A stretch of DNA of 64,000 bases from Acetobacteraceae bacterium (lineage in GTDB: Bacteria > Pseudomonadota > Alphaproteobacteria > Acetobacterales > Acetobacteraceae), in contig CANJJS010000006.1 of the NCBI GenBank assembly GCA_947474705.1, positions 49,306-113,305 of the forward strand, in the 5' to 3' direction. Position 1 is the stretch's first letter; each line of letters opens with the position of its first letter. The notes beneath the pieces are model-generated. The model was not told the DNA's origin, did no database searches, and worked only from the letters and a program-made list of their open reading frames with translations. Shown piece by piece: positions 24,989 through 34,460 of this stretch. Made by a program: the position numbers and the translations under genes.

Positions 24989-26289
24989 GTCAGGCCGTCC
25001 GGTTTCGGGCCGCCCGCCATCCAGTCGAGCAGGGCGACGGTGTGCACGACGGGCAGGCCGCCGCCGGATAATTGTGTCAGGCAGCCGATATTGCCCGCCG
25101 CGATCAGGTCCGGATTCTTTTTCGAAATATTGCGCAATTTCCGGGTCCGCAGCCGGTCCGCGATCTCGGGCTGCAACATGTTGTAGGTTCCGGCGGAGCC
25201 GCAGCACAAATGTCCTTCCGCCGGTTCGACGACTTTGAAACCGGCTTTGCGCAGCAGGGCTTTTGGCTCGTTCACGATTTTTTGGCCGTGTTGAAGGCTG
25301 CACGCGGCGTGATAGGCGACGGTCAGCGGCGGCGCGGCGCGGGTGGGCGCGTACTCGATCCGTGTCAGAAATTCGGAGATATCGACGGCCAGCGCGGCGA
25401 CGCGCTCCGCCTTTTCGCGGATATCGGCCGATTCGTTCCGGAACATGAAGCCGTAATCTTTGATCGTGGTGCCGCAGCCGGAGGCGTTGACGATCACCGC
25501 GTCCAGCCCGCCGCGGTCGATTTCGCGGTTCCAGGCCTCGATGTTGGCGCGAGCCAAGGTCATCGCGGGGTCGTGCTGGCCCATGTGGTGGTTCAGGGAG
25601 CCGCAGCAGCCCGCGCCATCGGAAATCGCGACCTCGCAGCCCATGCGGGTCAGCAGCCGGATGGTGGCGTTGTTGATTTCAGGTGCCAGCACCTGTTGCG
25701 CGCAGCCCGCCAGCAACGCCACCCGCTTCTTGCGCGGTCCCGAGGCCGGGTGAGTCCGAGGCCCTTCCAGCGGGTCCGGTCCCGGCACGTTGGCGGGCGC
25801 GAGCGCGAGCATCGCGCGGGCGCGGCGGGCGAGCATGGTTTTGCCGGGGATCAGCCTCCCGAAGGGCCGGGCGAAGCTGGCGCCGGCCAAGGCGAGCCGG
25901 AACAGTTTGGGATTGGGAATGATCCGGCCCAGCACCGCGCGGATCGTCCGCTCCGGCCAGGGGCGTTTGTAGGTGCGCTCGATATGCACCCGGGCGTAGT
26001 CCACCAGATGCATGTAATTCACGCCGGAGGGGCAGGTGGTCATGCAGGACAGGCAGGACAGGCAACGATCCACGTGGCGGACGACTTCCTCGGTCGCCGG
26101 ACGGTTCGTTTCCAGCATGTCCTTGATCAGGTAGATGCGTCCGCGGGGGCTGTCGAGTTCGTCGCCCAGCAATTGAAACGTGGGACATGTGGCGGTGCAG
26201 AGACCGCAATGAACGCAGCTCCGCAGCACCTCGTTCGCGGTGGCGATCTCGGGATCGGCCAGTTGGACTTCGGAAAAATTCGTCTGCAT
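24976..26289 (-). CDS. glcF: Glycolate oxidase iron-sulfur subunit
   Basis: A 437-residue subunit that passes electrons from the flavin subunits to the quinone pool. Two ferredoxin-type cluster motifs are complete: CVHCGLCTATCP (Cys25, 28, 31, 35) and CLSCLSCMTTCP (Cys76, 79, 82, 86). Two CCG domains follow (GAGCCGSLNHHMG and GHLCCGSAGTYNM). It is the third gene of a minus-strand glcD-glcE-glcF operon, starting 4 nt after the glcE stop. Confidence 0.95.
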   Translation of the reverse strand: MQTNFSEVQLADPEIATANEVLRSCVHCGLCTATCPTFQLLGDELDSPRGRIYLIKDMLETNRPATEEVVRHVDRCLSCLSCMTTCPSGVNYMHLVDYARVHIERTYKRPWPERTIRAVLGRIIPNPKLFRLALAGASFARPFGRLIPGKTMLARRARAMLALAPANVPGPDPLEGPRTHPASGPRKKRVALLAGCAQQVLAPEINNATIRLLTRMGCEVAISDGAGCCGSLNHHMGQHDPAMTLARANIEAWNREIDRGGLDAVIVNASGCGTTIKDYGFMFRNESADIREKAERVAALAVDISEFLTRIEYAPTRAAPPLTVAYHAACSLQHGQKIVNEPKALLRKAGFKVVEPAEGHLCCGSAGTYNMLQPEIADRLRTRKLRNISKKNPDLIAAGNIGCLTQLSGGGLPVVHTVALLDWMAGGPKPDGLTCAD

Positions 26290-26293
26290 GCGA

Positions 26294-27460
26294 TCAGAGT
26301 CCCGCGTAAATCCGGCCTGGGTTTAGGATACCCCTTGGGTCCATGGCGTCTTTCACCCGCCGGGCGATCGCCGCGAGCGGGGCGGGTTCCGGCGGCACGA
26401 CATCGACGCTGCTTCGCAATGCGTCGGGTGCCCGCATCAGGGTCCAGACGCCGCCGGCGGCGCGCGCGGCGGTTTCCACGGCGCGATGGGTGGCCTCGGT
26501 CGCGGGCCCGGTCAGCCAGATCAGCCCGCCGCCCCAGTCCAGGAATCCCGTGGTTCCGGGCACGGCGGCCAGCACGCCGGGACCGGCGGAGGGGCGGGTG
26601 GAGACGCGCCAGACCGCGTTGCCCTCCGCGACCGTCAGCGGGTGGACATCGCGGACGCCGCGCCACAGGGTTCGGGAGGTCTCGGCGTCCAGGATATCCG
26701 CCGTGGGATGACCGAGTTCGCGGCGGAGTTTTTCGGCGCGGTAAGCGACCGAGGCGGAAAAATCCTCGATCCGGATCAGGGTCAGCGAAGCGTCTGGCGA
26801 TAGTGGCGTGCTTAAAGGCAGCCAGGCGGCGGCGGAGACGCCGTAAGGCGAGCCCAGTGCCGCCGAGAGCACCGGCACCGCGGCGGCGGCGTCCAGGCCG
26901 GAAATGGCGATCGTGCCGGTGTCTTCGGGCGCGGGCAGCACTTTCAGCGTTATTTCCGTCAGGATGCCCAAAGTGCCATGGCTGCCGCAGAGCAGTTTGC
27001 ACAAATCCAGGCCTGTGACATTCTTAAGAACCCGGCCGCCGGAATGGATGACTTCTCCGCGTCCGGTCACCGCGCGTACGCCCATCAGATGGTCGCGCGT
27101 CGCCCCCCAGGCCACGCGGCGGGGCCCCGACACATTGGCCGCCACGACCCCGCCGATCGTCTGGGTCCCCGGCGCCGTGCCGAGCAAAGCCGAAAAATCG
27201 GGTGGCTCGGCGATCAGATGTTGTCCTTCCGCCGCCAGGGCGGTTTCGATTTCGTGCAGCTTCGTTCCGGCCAGCGCGGAAATAATCAGTTCCTTGGGCG
27301 CGTAAAGGCCGATGCCGGACAGACCGGCGGTGGAGACGGTGCCGGGCGCCTGGACCGGACGTAACATGCCGGTCTTGGTGCCGGCGCCACGCACATGCAG
27401 GGGCTCGCGCGCGGCGGTCACCTGCGCCGCGATGGCGGCTTCCGCGTCCGTGGGGATCAT
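26294..27460 (-). CDS. glcE: Glycolate oxidase FAD-binding subunit
   Basis: A 388-residue FAD-linked subunit, shorter than GlcD. It has the PCMH-type FAD domain (LHVRGAGTKTGM, QTIGGVVAANVSGPRR, and GRVLKNVTGLDLCKLLCGSHGT split across the domain) and a short C-terminal part ending RRVKDAMDPRGILNPGRIY. It overlaps the glcD stop by 4 nt (ATGA) and precedes glcF by 4 nt, so all three are tightly coupled. It converts glycolate to glyoxylate together with GlcD and GlcF. Confidence 0.94.
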   Translation of the reverse strand: MIPTDAEAAIAAQVTAAREPLHVRGAGTKTGMLRPVQAPGTVSTAGLSGIGLYAPKELIISALAGTKLHEIETALAAEGQHLIAEPPDFSALLGTAPGTQTIGGVVAANVSGPRRVAWGATRDHLMGVRAVTGRGEVIHSGGRVLKNVTGLDLCKLLCGSHGTLGILTEITLKVLPAPEDTGTIAISGLDAAAAVPVLSAALGSPYGVSAAAWLPLSTPLSPDASLTLIRIEDFSASVAYRAEKLRRELGHPTADILDAETSRTLWRGVRDVHPLTVAEGNAVWRVSTRPSAGPGVLAAVPGTTGFLDWGGGLIWLTGPATEATHRAVETAARAAGGVWTLMRAPDALRSSVDVVPPEPAPLAAIARRVKDAMDPRGILNPGRIYAGL

Positions 27461-28908
27461 GCGGCGCGCGGCAGGGATTTCGCCGCCGCCTGTAACGGGA
27501 ATACCTTGCTGGGGTTAAGAAGCCAGTTTGGATCGAAGGCCGATTTGATGCGGCGCTGTTGCTCCAGCTCGTGTTCGGCGAACTGGTATGGCATCAAATC
27601 GCGCTTTTCGACGCCGACGCCGTGTTCCCCGGTCAGGCAGCCCCCGACATCGACGCAGAGTTTCAGAATATCGCCGCCAAAGGTCTCGGCTTTGTGGAAA
27701 CTCGCGGGGTCGTTGGCGTCGAACATGATAAGGGGATGCAGATTGCCGTCGCCCGCGTGGAAAATATTCGCGACTTTCAACCCGTAGCTGTCGGACATTT
27801 CCTGGATGCGGCGCAGCACCAGCGGCAACTGGCTGGTCGGGATCGTTCCGTCCATGCACAGATAATCCGGGCTGATGCGTCCGATCGCCCCGAAGGCGCC
27901 CTTGCGTCCCTTCCAGATCGCCAGAGATTCTTCCGCGGACTGGGAGACTTTCAGGCTGATCGGATCGTGGCGGTCGCAAATTTCCGACAGCCGCGCCAGC
28001 AGATCGTCTTGTTCGGCGACGCTGCCCTCGACCTCGATGATCAGCATCGCCTCCGCGTCGAGCGGGTAGCCCGCGTGCGCGAAGGCCTCGCAGGCATGGA
28101 TCGCGGGCCGGTCCATGAATTCCAGCGCCACCGGGATGATGCCCGACGAGATGATGGAGTCGACGCAGGCGCCCGCGACCTCGTTCGAGGAAAACGCCGC
28201 GAGCATGGCGCGCGCGCCTTCCGGCGAGCGCAGGATGCGGACCACGACTTCCGTCACCAGCGCCAGTTGCCCCTCGCTGCCGGTGAGAAGGCCGAGCCAG
28301 TCGTAGCCGGCGGCGTCGAGGTATTCGCCGCCAATGTCGAGAATTTCGCCGTCCACCGTGACGATTTTCAAACCCAACAAATTATTCGCCGTCACCCCGT
28401 ATTTCAGGCAATGGGCGCCGCCCGAGTTCATGTTGACGTTGCCGCCGATCATGCAGGCCAATTGGCTGGATGGGTCGGGCGCGTAGAAAAACCCGTCCTC
28501 GGCGACGGCGTTGGTGATGCCGATATTCGTCACCCCCGCCTGCACCGTCGCGCAGCGGTCGGGATAATTCACATCCAGGATCTGGTTCATCCGCATGAGG
28601 CCGACGACCACCGCGTCGGCCAGCGGCAGCGCGCCGCCGGACAAAGACGTTCCCGCGCCGCGGGGCACCACGCGCACGCCGTTCGCGTGGCAGAAGCGCA
28701 TGACGGCGGCGACTTCCTCGGTTGTTTCGGGAAGGACGACGGCCAGCGGCATTTGCCGGTAGGCGGACAGCCCGTCCGTTTCGTAGGGTTTCAGCCGGAT
28801 CGGGTCGGCGATCACGCCTTCCTCGTCCGATACGGCGGCGCGCAGACCGGCGACGATCGCGTCGCGGCGCGCCATGACATCGGGTTTCGGGTCGGGCAAG
28901 GGAATCAT
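27457..28908 (-). CDS. glcD: Glycolate oxidase subunit GlcD
   Basis: A 483-residue FAD-linked oxidase, the catalytic subunit. PRGAGTSLSGGALPLADAVV and IGGNVNMNSGGAHCLKYG form the FAD site. The C-terminal cap has the family motifs IFHAGDGNLHPLI and LTGEHGVGVEKRDLM, containing the substrate and FAD-contact histidines. It is first in the operon. The ATG is chosen to give MIPLPDPKPDVMARRDAIV; the 120-nt gap to the divergent SRPBCC gene must hold both promoters, but no site is obvious. Confidence 0.95.
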   Translation of the reverse strand: MIPLPDPKPDVMARRDAIVAGLRAAVSDEEGVIADPIRLKPYETDGLSAYRQMPLAVVLPETTEEVAAVMRFCHANGVRVVPRGAGTSLSGGALPLADAVVVGLMRMNQILDVNYPDRCATVQAGVTNIGITNAVAEDGFFYAPDPSSQLACMIGGNVNMNSGGAHCLKYGVTANNLLGLKIVTVDGEILDIGGEYLDAAGYDWLGLLTGSEGQLALVTEVVVRILRSPEGARAMLAAFSSNEVAGACVDSIISSGIIPVALEFMDRPAIHACEAFAHAGYPLDAEAMLIIEVEGSVAEQDDLLARLSEICDRHDPISLKVSQSAEESLAIWKGRKGAFGAIGRISPDYLCMDGTIPTSQLPLVLRRIQEMSDSYGLKVANIFHAGDGNLHPLIMFDANDPASFHKAETFGGDILKLCVDVGGCLTGEHGVGVEKRDLMPYQFAEHELEQQRRIKSAFDPNWLLNPSKVFPLQAAAKSLPRAA

Positions 28909-29031
28909 GGCATGGGACTCATGGCGGGGCCTCCGTCCCCGATGATGGGGCCAGGCCGGGCACGGGGCAAGCGTTCTTGCAACGCCGCCGTTCCGCGCCT
29001 TTAATCTCCGCCAAACCGGAGGAAACCCAAC

Positions 29032-29451
29032 ATGGCCGATGTATCCACGTTCGAAGACGTCAACCTGCCCGCCGCCGCCGTGTGGAACACGATCGGCGAT
29101 TTCGGCGGCATCCGCAAATGGGCCGTCCTGGTCCAGAGCGAGTCCGTCGAGGACACCACCCAGGGCAAAATCCGTACGCTGAACATGCCGGAGGGGCGGG
29201 TGGTGAAGGAACGCCTCGCGGCGCAGTCGCAGTATTCCTACACTTACACGATGGTCGACCGGCCCGAGATGGCCGATTACCGTTCCACGGTCGCGGCGAT
29301 TCCGCTGGACGACAACACGACGCGCATCACGCTGATCGTGCATCTCAGCCCGTCCGAGGGGAACACCGACGAGGACATCACCGCGCGCTACACTCGCAAT
29401 CTCCGCGGCAATTTGCGCGCCATGAAGAAGGCGCTTGGGATCGCCGGCTGA
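29032..29451 (+). CDS. SRPBCC / polyketide cyclase-like lipid-binding protein
   Basis: A 139-residue START/Bet v1-like protein. The opening EDVNLPAAAVWNTIGDFGGIRKW is the standard helix-grip start (the phase -V-W-x-x-I-x-D-F- is diagnostic). Strands and the long C-terminal helix (RYTRNLRGNLRAMKKALG) follow. It probably binds a hydrophobic small molecule; the ligand is unknown. The ATG is preceded by GGAGG. Its 3' end overlaps the convergent kinase reading frame by 74 nt unless that frame is shifted, as discussed in the findings. Confidence 0.87.
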   Translation: MADVSTFEDVNLPAAAVWNTIGDFGGIRKWAVLVQSESVEDTTQGKIRTLNMPEGRVVKERLAAQSQYSYTYTMVDRPEMADYRSTVAAIPLDDNTTRITLIVHLSPSEGNTDEDITARYTRNLRGNLRAMKKALGIAG

Positions 29452-32400
29452 GGCCTGGGCTTATCCCAAACTGGCCGCCGCCCCGATAGGGTTTGGTCAG
29501 AATCGGGGTGCTCGGTTCCGGCCAGTCCCGGCTGACAACGGATGGGTCCGCGAAGCCGGAGGTGAACACCACGGGAATGTCGAGGCCTCGGTCGCGGAAT
29601 TGCCGTGCCAGTTCGAAGCCGTTCATGCCGCCGGGCAGGACCACGTCGGTGAACAGCAGGTCCATTTCTGGGTGGTCCGCCGCCAGCGCCAGGGCTTCGC
29701 CGCCGGTTTCGGCGGTCAGGACGCGGTAGCCCAGTGCCTGAACCATGTTGGCGGCGGCCTGGCGGAGAGAGGCGTTGTCTTCGACCAGCAAGATCGTTTC
29801 ACCCGCGCCTTCCTCGACATTCATTTCCGGAACCACCGTGTCCTGGGCCGCCGTCGCGCGCGGCAGAAGCAGGGCGACGGTCGTGCCCAGGCCGACTTCG
29901 CTGTCGATACGGACATGTCCGCCGGATTGGCGGACGAAGCCGAAGACCATGCTGAGGCCCAGGCCGCTGCCTTTGCCGATGTCTTTGGTGGAAAAAAACG
30001 GTTCGAAGACCTGAGCCAGAATATCTGGCGGCATGCCGCTTCCGGTGTCGGCGACCGCGACGCGGACAAAGTCGCCCTGTGTTTCCTCCTCCGGTCCGGC
30101 GCCGGTTTGGGGCGGGCCGACTCGCGTGCCGGGAAGCGCGTTGGCGATCTTCAGGCGCAACGTGCCGCCGTTGGGCATCGCGTCGCGCGCGTTCACGGCG
30201 AGGTTCAGAATCGCGCTTTCCAACTGACTCGGATCGATCAGCGCGGGCCAGACGTCGGCGTCCAACGTGGCGCGGACCTCGATGGTTTCGCCGACCGCGC
30301 GGCGCAGCAGGGGTTCCATGCCTTGGACCAGGGCGGCGACGTTCGTCGCGACCGGGCGCAGGGTTTGGCGGCGCGCGAAGGCCAGCAGGCGCCCGGTCAG
30401 CGCCGCGCCGCGCTCCGCCGCCTCGATCGCCTGATCGGCCAGCGCGCGGCTTTCGCTTTCGGGCGGCAAATGCAGCGCCAACAGGTCGAGGTTTCCGATC
30501 ACGACCGCCAGCAGGTTGTTGAAATCGTGCGCGATGCCGCCGGTGAGCTGGCCGATCGCTTCCATCTTTTGGGCCTGGAGCAATTGCTGTTCCAGGCGCA
30601 GCCGTTCGGTGACCTCCACCGCGACATTGACAATTCCGCCGCTCCGGGCGCGTGCTTCCCATACTTCGTAGGCACGGCCATTGGTGTGACGGCGGACGAT
30701 CTTGGTGGCGTCCGCGCGTTGGTGGTCGCGCACGCGCGCGGTCACGAATGCCTCGCCGGTCATGCCGTCGGGCAGCACGATCAGTCCGCGTTCGACGGCG
30801 GCGCGGAGGCGGTCTTCGTAGCGGACGCCGGGTGCGATCATGTCGGCGATGGCGCGGTAGTGGTCGAGGTGGTGGTGGTTGAACAGCACGATCCGGTCGT
30901 CGCGATCGTACAGAACGATGGCATGGTCGATGCTTTCCATCGCGTCGAGCAGGTTGTCGCGGACCGCCGCGAGTTCGCGTTCGGTTTTGTTGCGTTCCGT
31001 CACATCGAGCCAGATCCCCACGGCGCCGTCGATCGTGCCATCGGCGCGGTGGAGCGGCGCGGCGGAGACCAGCAATTCCCGGGCCTGGCCGTCTTTGCGC
31101 AGCCATCGCGCTTCGCTGTCGGTAATCGTTTGGCCTTCGAGGAGTTTGGCCCAGTTGACGTCGAACCGTGCCTGATCCTCTGGCGCGCGGGGCGGGATGA
31201 GACCGGCGAGGGCTTCCGCTTCGGTATATCCGGTCACCGCGACGGCGGCCGGGTTCCAGCCGACGATTTGGCCGTCGCCGCGCCAGGTCACGATCGGCAC
31301 CGGCGCCGCCTGAAGCACCTTCGCCATCAGTTCGTTGATTTGCGCCAGTTCCCGCGTCAGTTCCCGTGCCCGTTCGCCGGCGCGCGCTTCGATATCCTCG
31401 TTGGCCTGGCGCAGCGCGGTCACGTCCATGCCCACGACCAGGATACCCTCGATCGCGCCGTTCGCGCCGCGCAGGGGCAGGCGGCTGACGGACCAGTCGG
31501 ATGGCGGCCGGTCTGGCTGGCGGATCCGTTGGGCGATCGGGGGTTGTTCCTTTCCGGTCGCCAGCAGGGATTCGTCGGCGTGCCGGGAGGACGCGGTCAG
31601 TGTGGGGTCGGCGACGAATTCCTCGGCGGTGTGGCCCAGTATGTCGGCGGAGGGGCAATCGTGCACACGCTCGAAGGCGCGGTTGACCCATTGAAAGCGC
31701 CGTTCGGTGTCCTTCATCGCGATGGTCATGGGCACGGCATCCAGCACCAGTTGCAACACCCGGCGGGTTTCCTCGCTTTCGGTGCGGAGCCGGTGCAGTT
31801 CGGTCACGTCGGCGCCGATCGTGATCACGTGGGTCGCGCCGCCGTCCGCGTCCAGAAGCGGCGCCTTGACGACCACGATGTTGTGGACCGTGCCGTTCAC
31901 GACCCAGCGTTCGTCGAAGCGGACGGTTTCGCCGGTCGTCAGCACCTCGCGATCCATGGCATGGGCGCGCGCCACGCCGGCGGCGGGGAACGGGAGTTCG
32001 TGCAGCGATTTTCCGAGCATTGCCGCGGGTTCGATGCTCATGGCGCGGCCGAACGCGGGGTTCGCCCAGCGGAAGCGCAGATCGTGGTCCTTGACCTGAA
32101 TGCTGAGCGGAACGTGGCGCAGGATGCCGTCGATCAGGCGCGACATGGTGTCCGCTTCGGTCCGCGCCAGCCGCCAGCCCTCCGCGTCGTCCGTGCGCGC
32201 GGCGTGCCATGCGGCCACCTGGCGGGCGTGGGTGTAGCAGAGAACGATCGCGATCGCCGCCATGCCCGTGACGCCCATGATGCCCGCGCCGGCCAGGAAG
32301 CACAGCGGTGTCACCGAGTCGGGCGCGCGCACGGCCACGATCGCGGCGAATACCGCCCAGACCGCGGCCAGGACGCACATCGCGAGGATCGCCGCGTGAA

Positions 32401-32467
32401 TTGGCATGGCGGGATACCGGGCCGCGCGTTCCGAAATCGCCGCGGCCGGGGTTGTTCGCGTGTTCAC
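29378..32467 (-). CDS. Multi-PAS hybrid sensor histidine kinase
   Basis: About 1029 residues from a GTG start. Two membrane segments (near 26-50 and 56-80) come first. Four PAS units follow (starting LIDGILRHVPLSIQ, LQLVLDAVPMTIAM, MAKVLQAAPVPIV and LLDAMESIDHAIVL). The HisKA H-box is IGQLTGGIAHDFNNLL. The ATPase domain has NLAVNARDAMPNGG, DTGSGMPPDI and GKGSGLGLSM. A C-terminal receiver has its phospho-acceptor Asp in LLFTDVVLPGG and the Lys in LTKPYR. The last 35 residues after KPYR are not receiver-like and may result from a one-base frameshift. A single-domain response regulator is divergently encoded. The signal is unknown. Confidence 0.87.
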   Translation of the reverse strand: MNTRTTPAAAISERAARYPAMPIHAAILAMCVLAAVWAVFAAIVAVRAPDSVTPLCFLAGAGIMGVTGMAAIAIVLCYTHARQVAAWHAARTDDAEGWRLARTEADTMSRLIDGILRHVPLSIQVKDHDLRFRWANPAFGRAMSIEPAAMLGKSLHELPFPAAGVARAHAMDREVLTTGETVRFDERWVVNGTVHNIVVVKAPLLDADGGATHVITIGADVTELHRLRTESEETRRVLQLVLDAVPMTIAMKDTERRFQWVNRAFERVHDCPSADILGHTAEEFVADPTLTASSRHADESLLATGKEQPPIAQRIRQPDRPPSDWSVSRLPLRGANGAIEGILVVGMDVTALRQANEDIEARAGERARELTRELAQINELMAKVLQAAPVPIVTWRGDGQIVGWNPAAVAVTGYTEAEALAGLIPPRAPEDQARFDVNWAKLLEGQTITDSEARWLRKDGQARELLVSAAPLHRADGTIDGAVGIWLDVTERNKTERELAAVRDNLLDAMESIDHAIVLYDRDDRIVLFNHHHLDHYRAIADMIAPGVRYEDRLRAAVERGLIVLPDGMTGEAFVTARVRDHQRADATKIVRRHTNGRAYEVWEARARSGGIVNVAVEVTERLRLEQQLLQAQKMEAIGQLTGGIAHDFNNLLAVVIGNLDLLALHLPPESESRALADQAIEAAERGAALTGRLLAFARRQTLRPVATNVAALVQGMEPLLRRAVGETIEVRATLDADVWPALIDPSQLESAILNLAVNARDAMPNGGTLRLKIANALPGTRVGPPQTGAGPEEETQGDFVRVAVADTGSGMPPDILAQVFEPFFSTKDIGKGSGLGLSMVFGFVRQSGGHVRIDSEVGLGTTVALLLPRATAAQDTVVPEMNVEEGAGETILLVEDNASLRQAAANMVQALGYRVLTAETGGEALALAADHPEMDLLFTDVVLPGGMNGFELARQFRDRGLDIPVVFTSGFADPSVVSRDWPEPSTPILTKPYRGGGQFGISPGLSRRSQAPSSWRANCRGDCECSAR

Positions 32468-32885
32468 CGATCCACCTGTCGCGCATTCATCGGGGCTGGT
32501 CTGGTCCGGCCGTTTCGGGCCGGGCTCCGTGGCGGGGCGATCGCGCGTCCTCGTGACATGGCCTTCGACGCTCCTGTCGCGGCGGCGGCGAATGAGGCGG
32601 CCGTCCGCGGCGCATGCCATGGCCACGTGCTCGCGTGACGCGTTTGGGGCGCGCGCATGCGGCAGCGAGACATCGCGAGGGTTACGACGCCGATCTTATT
32701 GGCACGTTTCATGCCTGTAAATCGTTTGCCCAGACGTGTGAGATGTATATCGATTTTTGGGCATGGCACGCGAAATGAAATACCGATCGCGCGCGAAGGA
32801 TCGGGGGCGGCGCGACAGAGACAAAATCCTTCGCAGCCGTTAAATGTTTCAGTAGAGTGTCTACTCGATCCGCTGGAAGTGTCGC
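32468..32885. other. Divergent regulatory region between histidine kinase and response regulator
   Basis: 418 nt with no gene. It has a lower-GC stretch around 32690-32780. A possible sigma-54 type -24/-12 element lies here and is listed separately. No terminator or RNA was recognised. Confidence 0.5.
32700..32715 (+). promoter_or_regulatory. Possible sigma-54 (RpoN) promoter
   Basis: TGGCAC-GTTTC-ATGCC keeps the invariant GG and GC dinucleotides at the right spacing of the -24/-12 element (consensus TGGCAC-N5-TTGCA). The -12 half matches three of five. It would read toward the response regulator, about 160 nt away. Confidence 0.3.
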
Positions 32886-33257
32886 ATGACCCAGAAGAAA
32901 TTACTTATCGTCGACGATCACGCCGGAGTCACCGGGGTGATCCGGGCGACCGCGGAAACGCTTGGCTTTTCCTGCCGGATCGTGAACCGGCCGGAGGAGG
33001 CGTTCCCGGTCTTCAAGGTATTCGCGCCGGATGTGCTGATCCTCGACATGATGATGCCGGAAAAGGATGGGATCGACGTGCTGGAGGAGATCCTGCGCAC
33101 CGACATCGAAACGAGGTTTATCCTGACGTCCGGCTATGGCGACGGTTTTTTGCGGATGGGCGAGCGGATCGTGCGTGGCGCCCGAGAAACCTCCGTCACG
33201 TTTCTGAAAAAGCCCTTCCGCCGGGAGGAGTTGGTGGCCGCCCTGAACGGTGTGTGA
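32886..33257 (+). CDS. Single-domain response regulator (CheY-like)
   Basis: A 123-residue receiver domain with nothing attached. The acidic pair is in LLIVDDHAG, the phospho-acceptor Asp in LILDMMMPEKDG, the switch Thr/Ser in FILTSGYGD, and the lysine in FLKKPFRREEL. It is divergent from the hybrid kinase and is a natural candidate for its partner or a competing phosphate sink. It converges on the prenyl synthase gene with 9 nt between the stops. Confidence 0.9.
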   Translation: MTQKKLLIVDDHAGVTGVIRATAETLGFSCRIVNRPEEAFPVFKVFAPDVLILDMMMPEKDGIDVLEEILRTDIETRFILTSGYGDGFLRMGERIVRGARETSVTFLKKPFRREELVAALNGV

Positions 33258-33266
33258 CCGTCCGCG

Positions 33267-34325
33267 TCACCGCGGGCGGTTAACGGTGTAATCGGCGACG
33301 TCCGCCAGGATGCGGCGCACCGGCCCGTCGGGGAACACCGTCAGCGCGGCCCGTGCCGCGCGCGCGAAGCCGGCGGCGCGTGTCAGCGTCGCCTCGATCG
33401 CGCCCCGGTCCGACATCAGGCCCAAAGCGTGTTCCAGATCGCCGTCGGATTGGGCGCCGTCCTCGATGGCGCGGCGCCAGAACGCGCGTTCCACTTCGTC
33501 GCCGGCCTGATAGGCGGCGAGCACCGGCAGCGTCACCTTGCCCTCGCGGAAATCGTCGCCAACGGTTTTGCCCAGGGTCGCCTGATTCGCGGTGTAATCG
33601 AGCGCGTCGTCCACCAGTTGGAAGGCGATGCCGAGATTCATGCCGTAGGAGGCCAAAGCGGCCTGTTCCGCCGCCGGGCGGCCGGCGATCACCGCGCCGA
33701 CTTCGCAGGCGGCGGCGAACAGGGCGGCGGTCTTACCTTGCACGACTTCCAGATACTGCGCCTCGGTCGTCGTCAGGTCGTTTTGGGTTTGCAGTTGCAG
33801 CACCTCGCCTTCGGCGATGGTCGCGGCGGCGCGCGAGAGGATGCGCAGCACCGCCAGCGATCCGTCTTCGACCATCAACTGAAAGGCGCGGGCGAACAGG
33901 AAGTCGCCGACCAGGACGGAGGCCTTGTTGCCGAAGATGGCGTTGGCGGAGGCGAGGCCGCGGCGCAGCAGGCTTTCGTCGACGACATCGTCGTGGAGCA
34001 GGGTCGCGGTGTGGATGAACTCGACGCAGGTCGCGAGTTCGACCTGGCGCGCGCCGCCGGTGCCGCCGGGGTAACCGCACAGGCGGGCCGAGGCGAGGGT
34101 CAGGAGCGGGCGCAACCGCTTGCCGCCGGCCGCGACGATGTGGGCGGCAAGCTGCGGAATCAAGGCGACCGGACTGTCCATGCGCGCGACGATCGCGCGG
34201 TTGCAGGCACGCAGATCGTCGCCGACAAGCGCCACGAGCGCCGCGAGCGCGTCTTCTCCATCGCGCGCCGATTTGGCGTCAGCGGGAACGGTCCCAGCCG
34301 CGCGGGCAATGGCGAGGCCGGCCAA
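33267..34325 (-). CDS. ispB: Polyprenyl diphosphate synthase (octaprenyl/solanesyl type)
   Basis: A 352-residue trans-prenyltransferase making the long side chain of ubiquinone. The two Asp-rich motifs are LLHDDVVDES (DDxxD) and FQLVDDALDYT (DDxxD). GGKRLRPLLTLASARL near the N-terminus and LLRRGLASANAIFGNKASVLVGDFLFA are typical of IspB rather than the FPP synthases. Product chain length cannot be fixed by sequence alone; ten-unit ubiquinone is common in alphaproteobacteria. Isolated gene, convergent with the response regulator. Confidence 0.9.
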   Translation of the reverse strand: MAGLAIARAAGTVPADAKSARDGEDALAALVALVGDDLRACNRAIVARMDSPVALIPQLAAHIVAAGGKRLRPLLTLASARLCGYPGGTGGARQVELATCVEFIHTATLLHDDVVDESLLRRGLASANAIFGNKASVLVGDFLFARAFQLMVEDGSLAVLRILSRAAATIAEGEVLQLQTQNDLTTTEAQYLEVVQGKTAALFAAACEVGAVIAGRPAAEQAALASYGMNLGIAFQLVDDALDYTANQATLGKTVGDDFREGKVTLPVLAAYQAGDEVERAFWRRAIEDGAQSDGDLEHALGLMSDRGAIEATLTRAAGFARAARAALTVFPDGPVRRILADVADYTVNRPR

Positions 34326-34460
34326 CGCATTCTCCTTACAAGATGATGTCCGAGAGACGCGGCACCATATCGGCGCGGTGGAAAACCGGTCAAGCCGCCG
34401 CTTGCGTTATTGTCACGCGGCCGGGTGGGGCTTGTGGGATCGGACGGGGGCGGGGAGACG

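Noticed and set aside
29435..32638. A 1067-codon open frame on the plus strand across the histidine kinase
   Set aside because: All kinase, PAS and receiver motifs lie on the minus strand. The plus-strand frame is a shadow of high-GC codon use.
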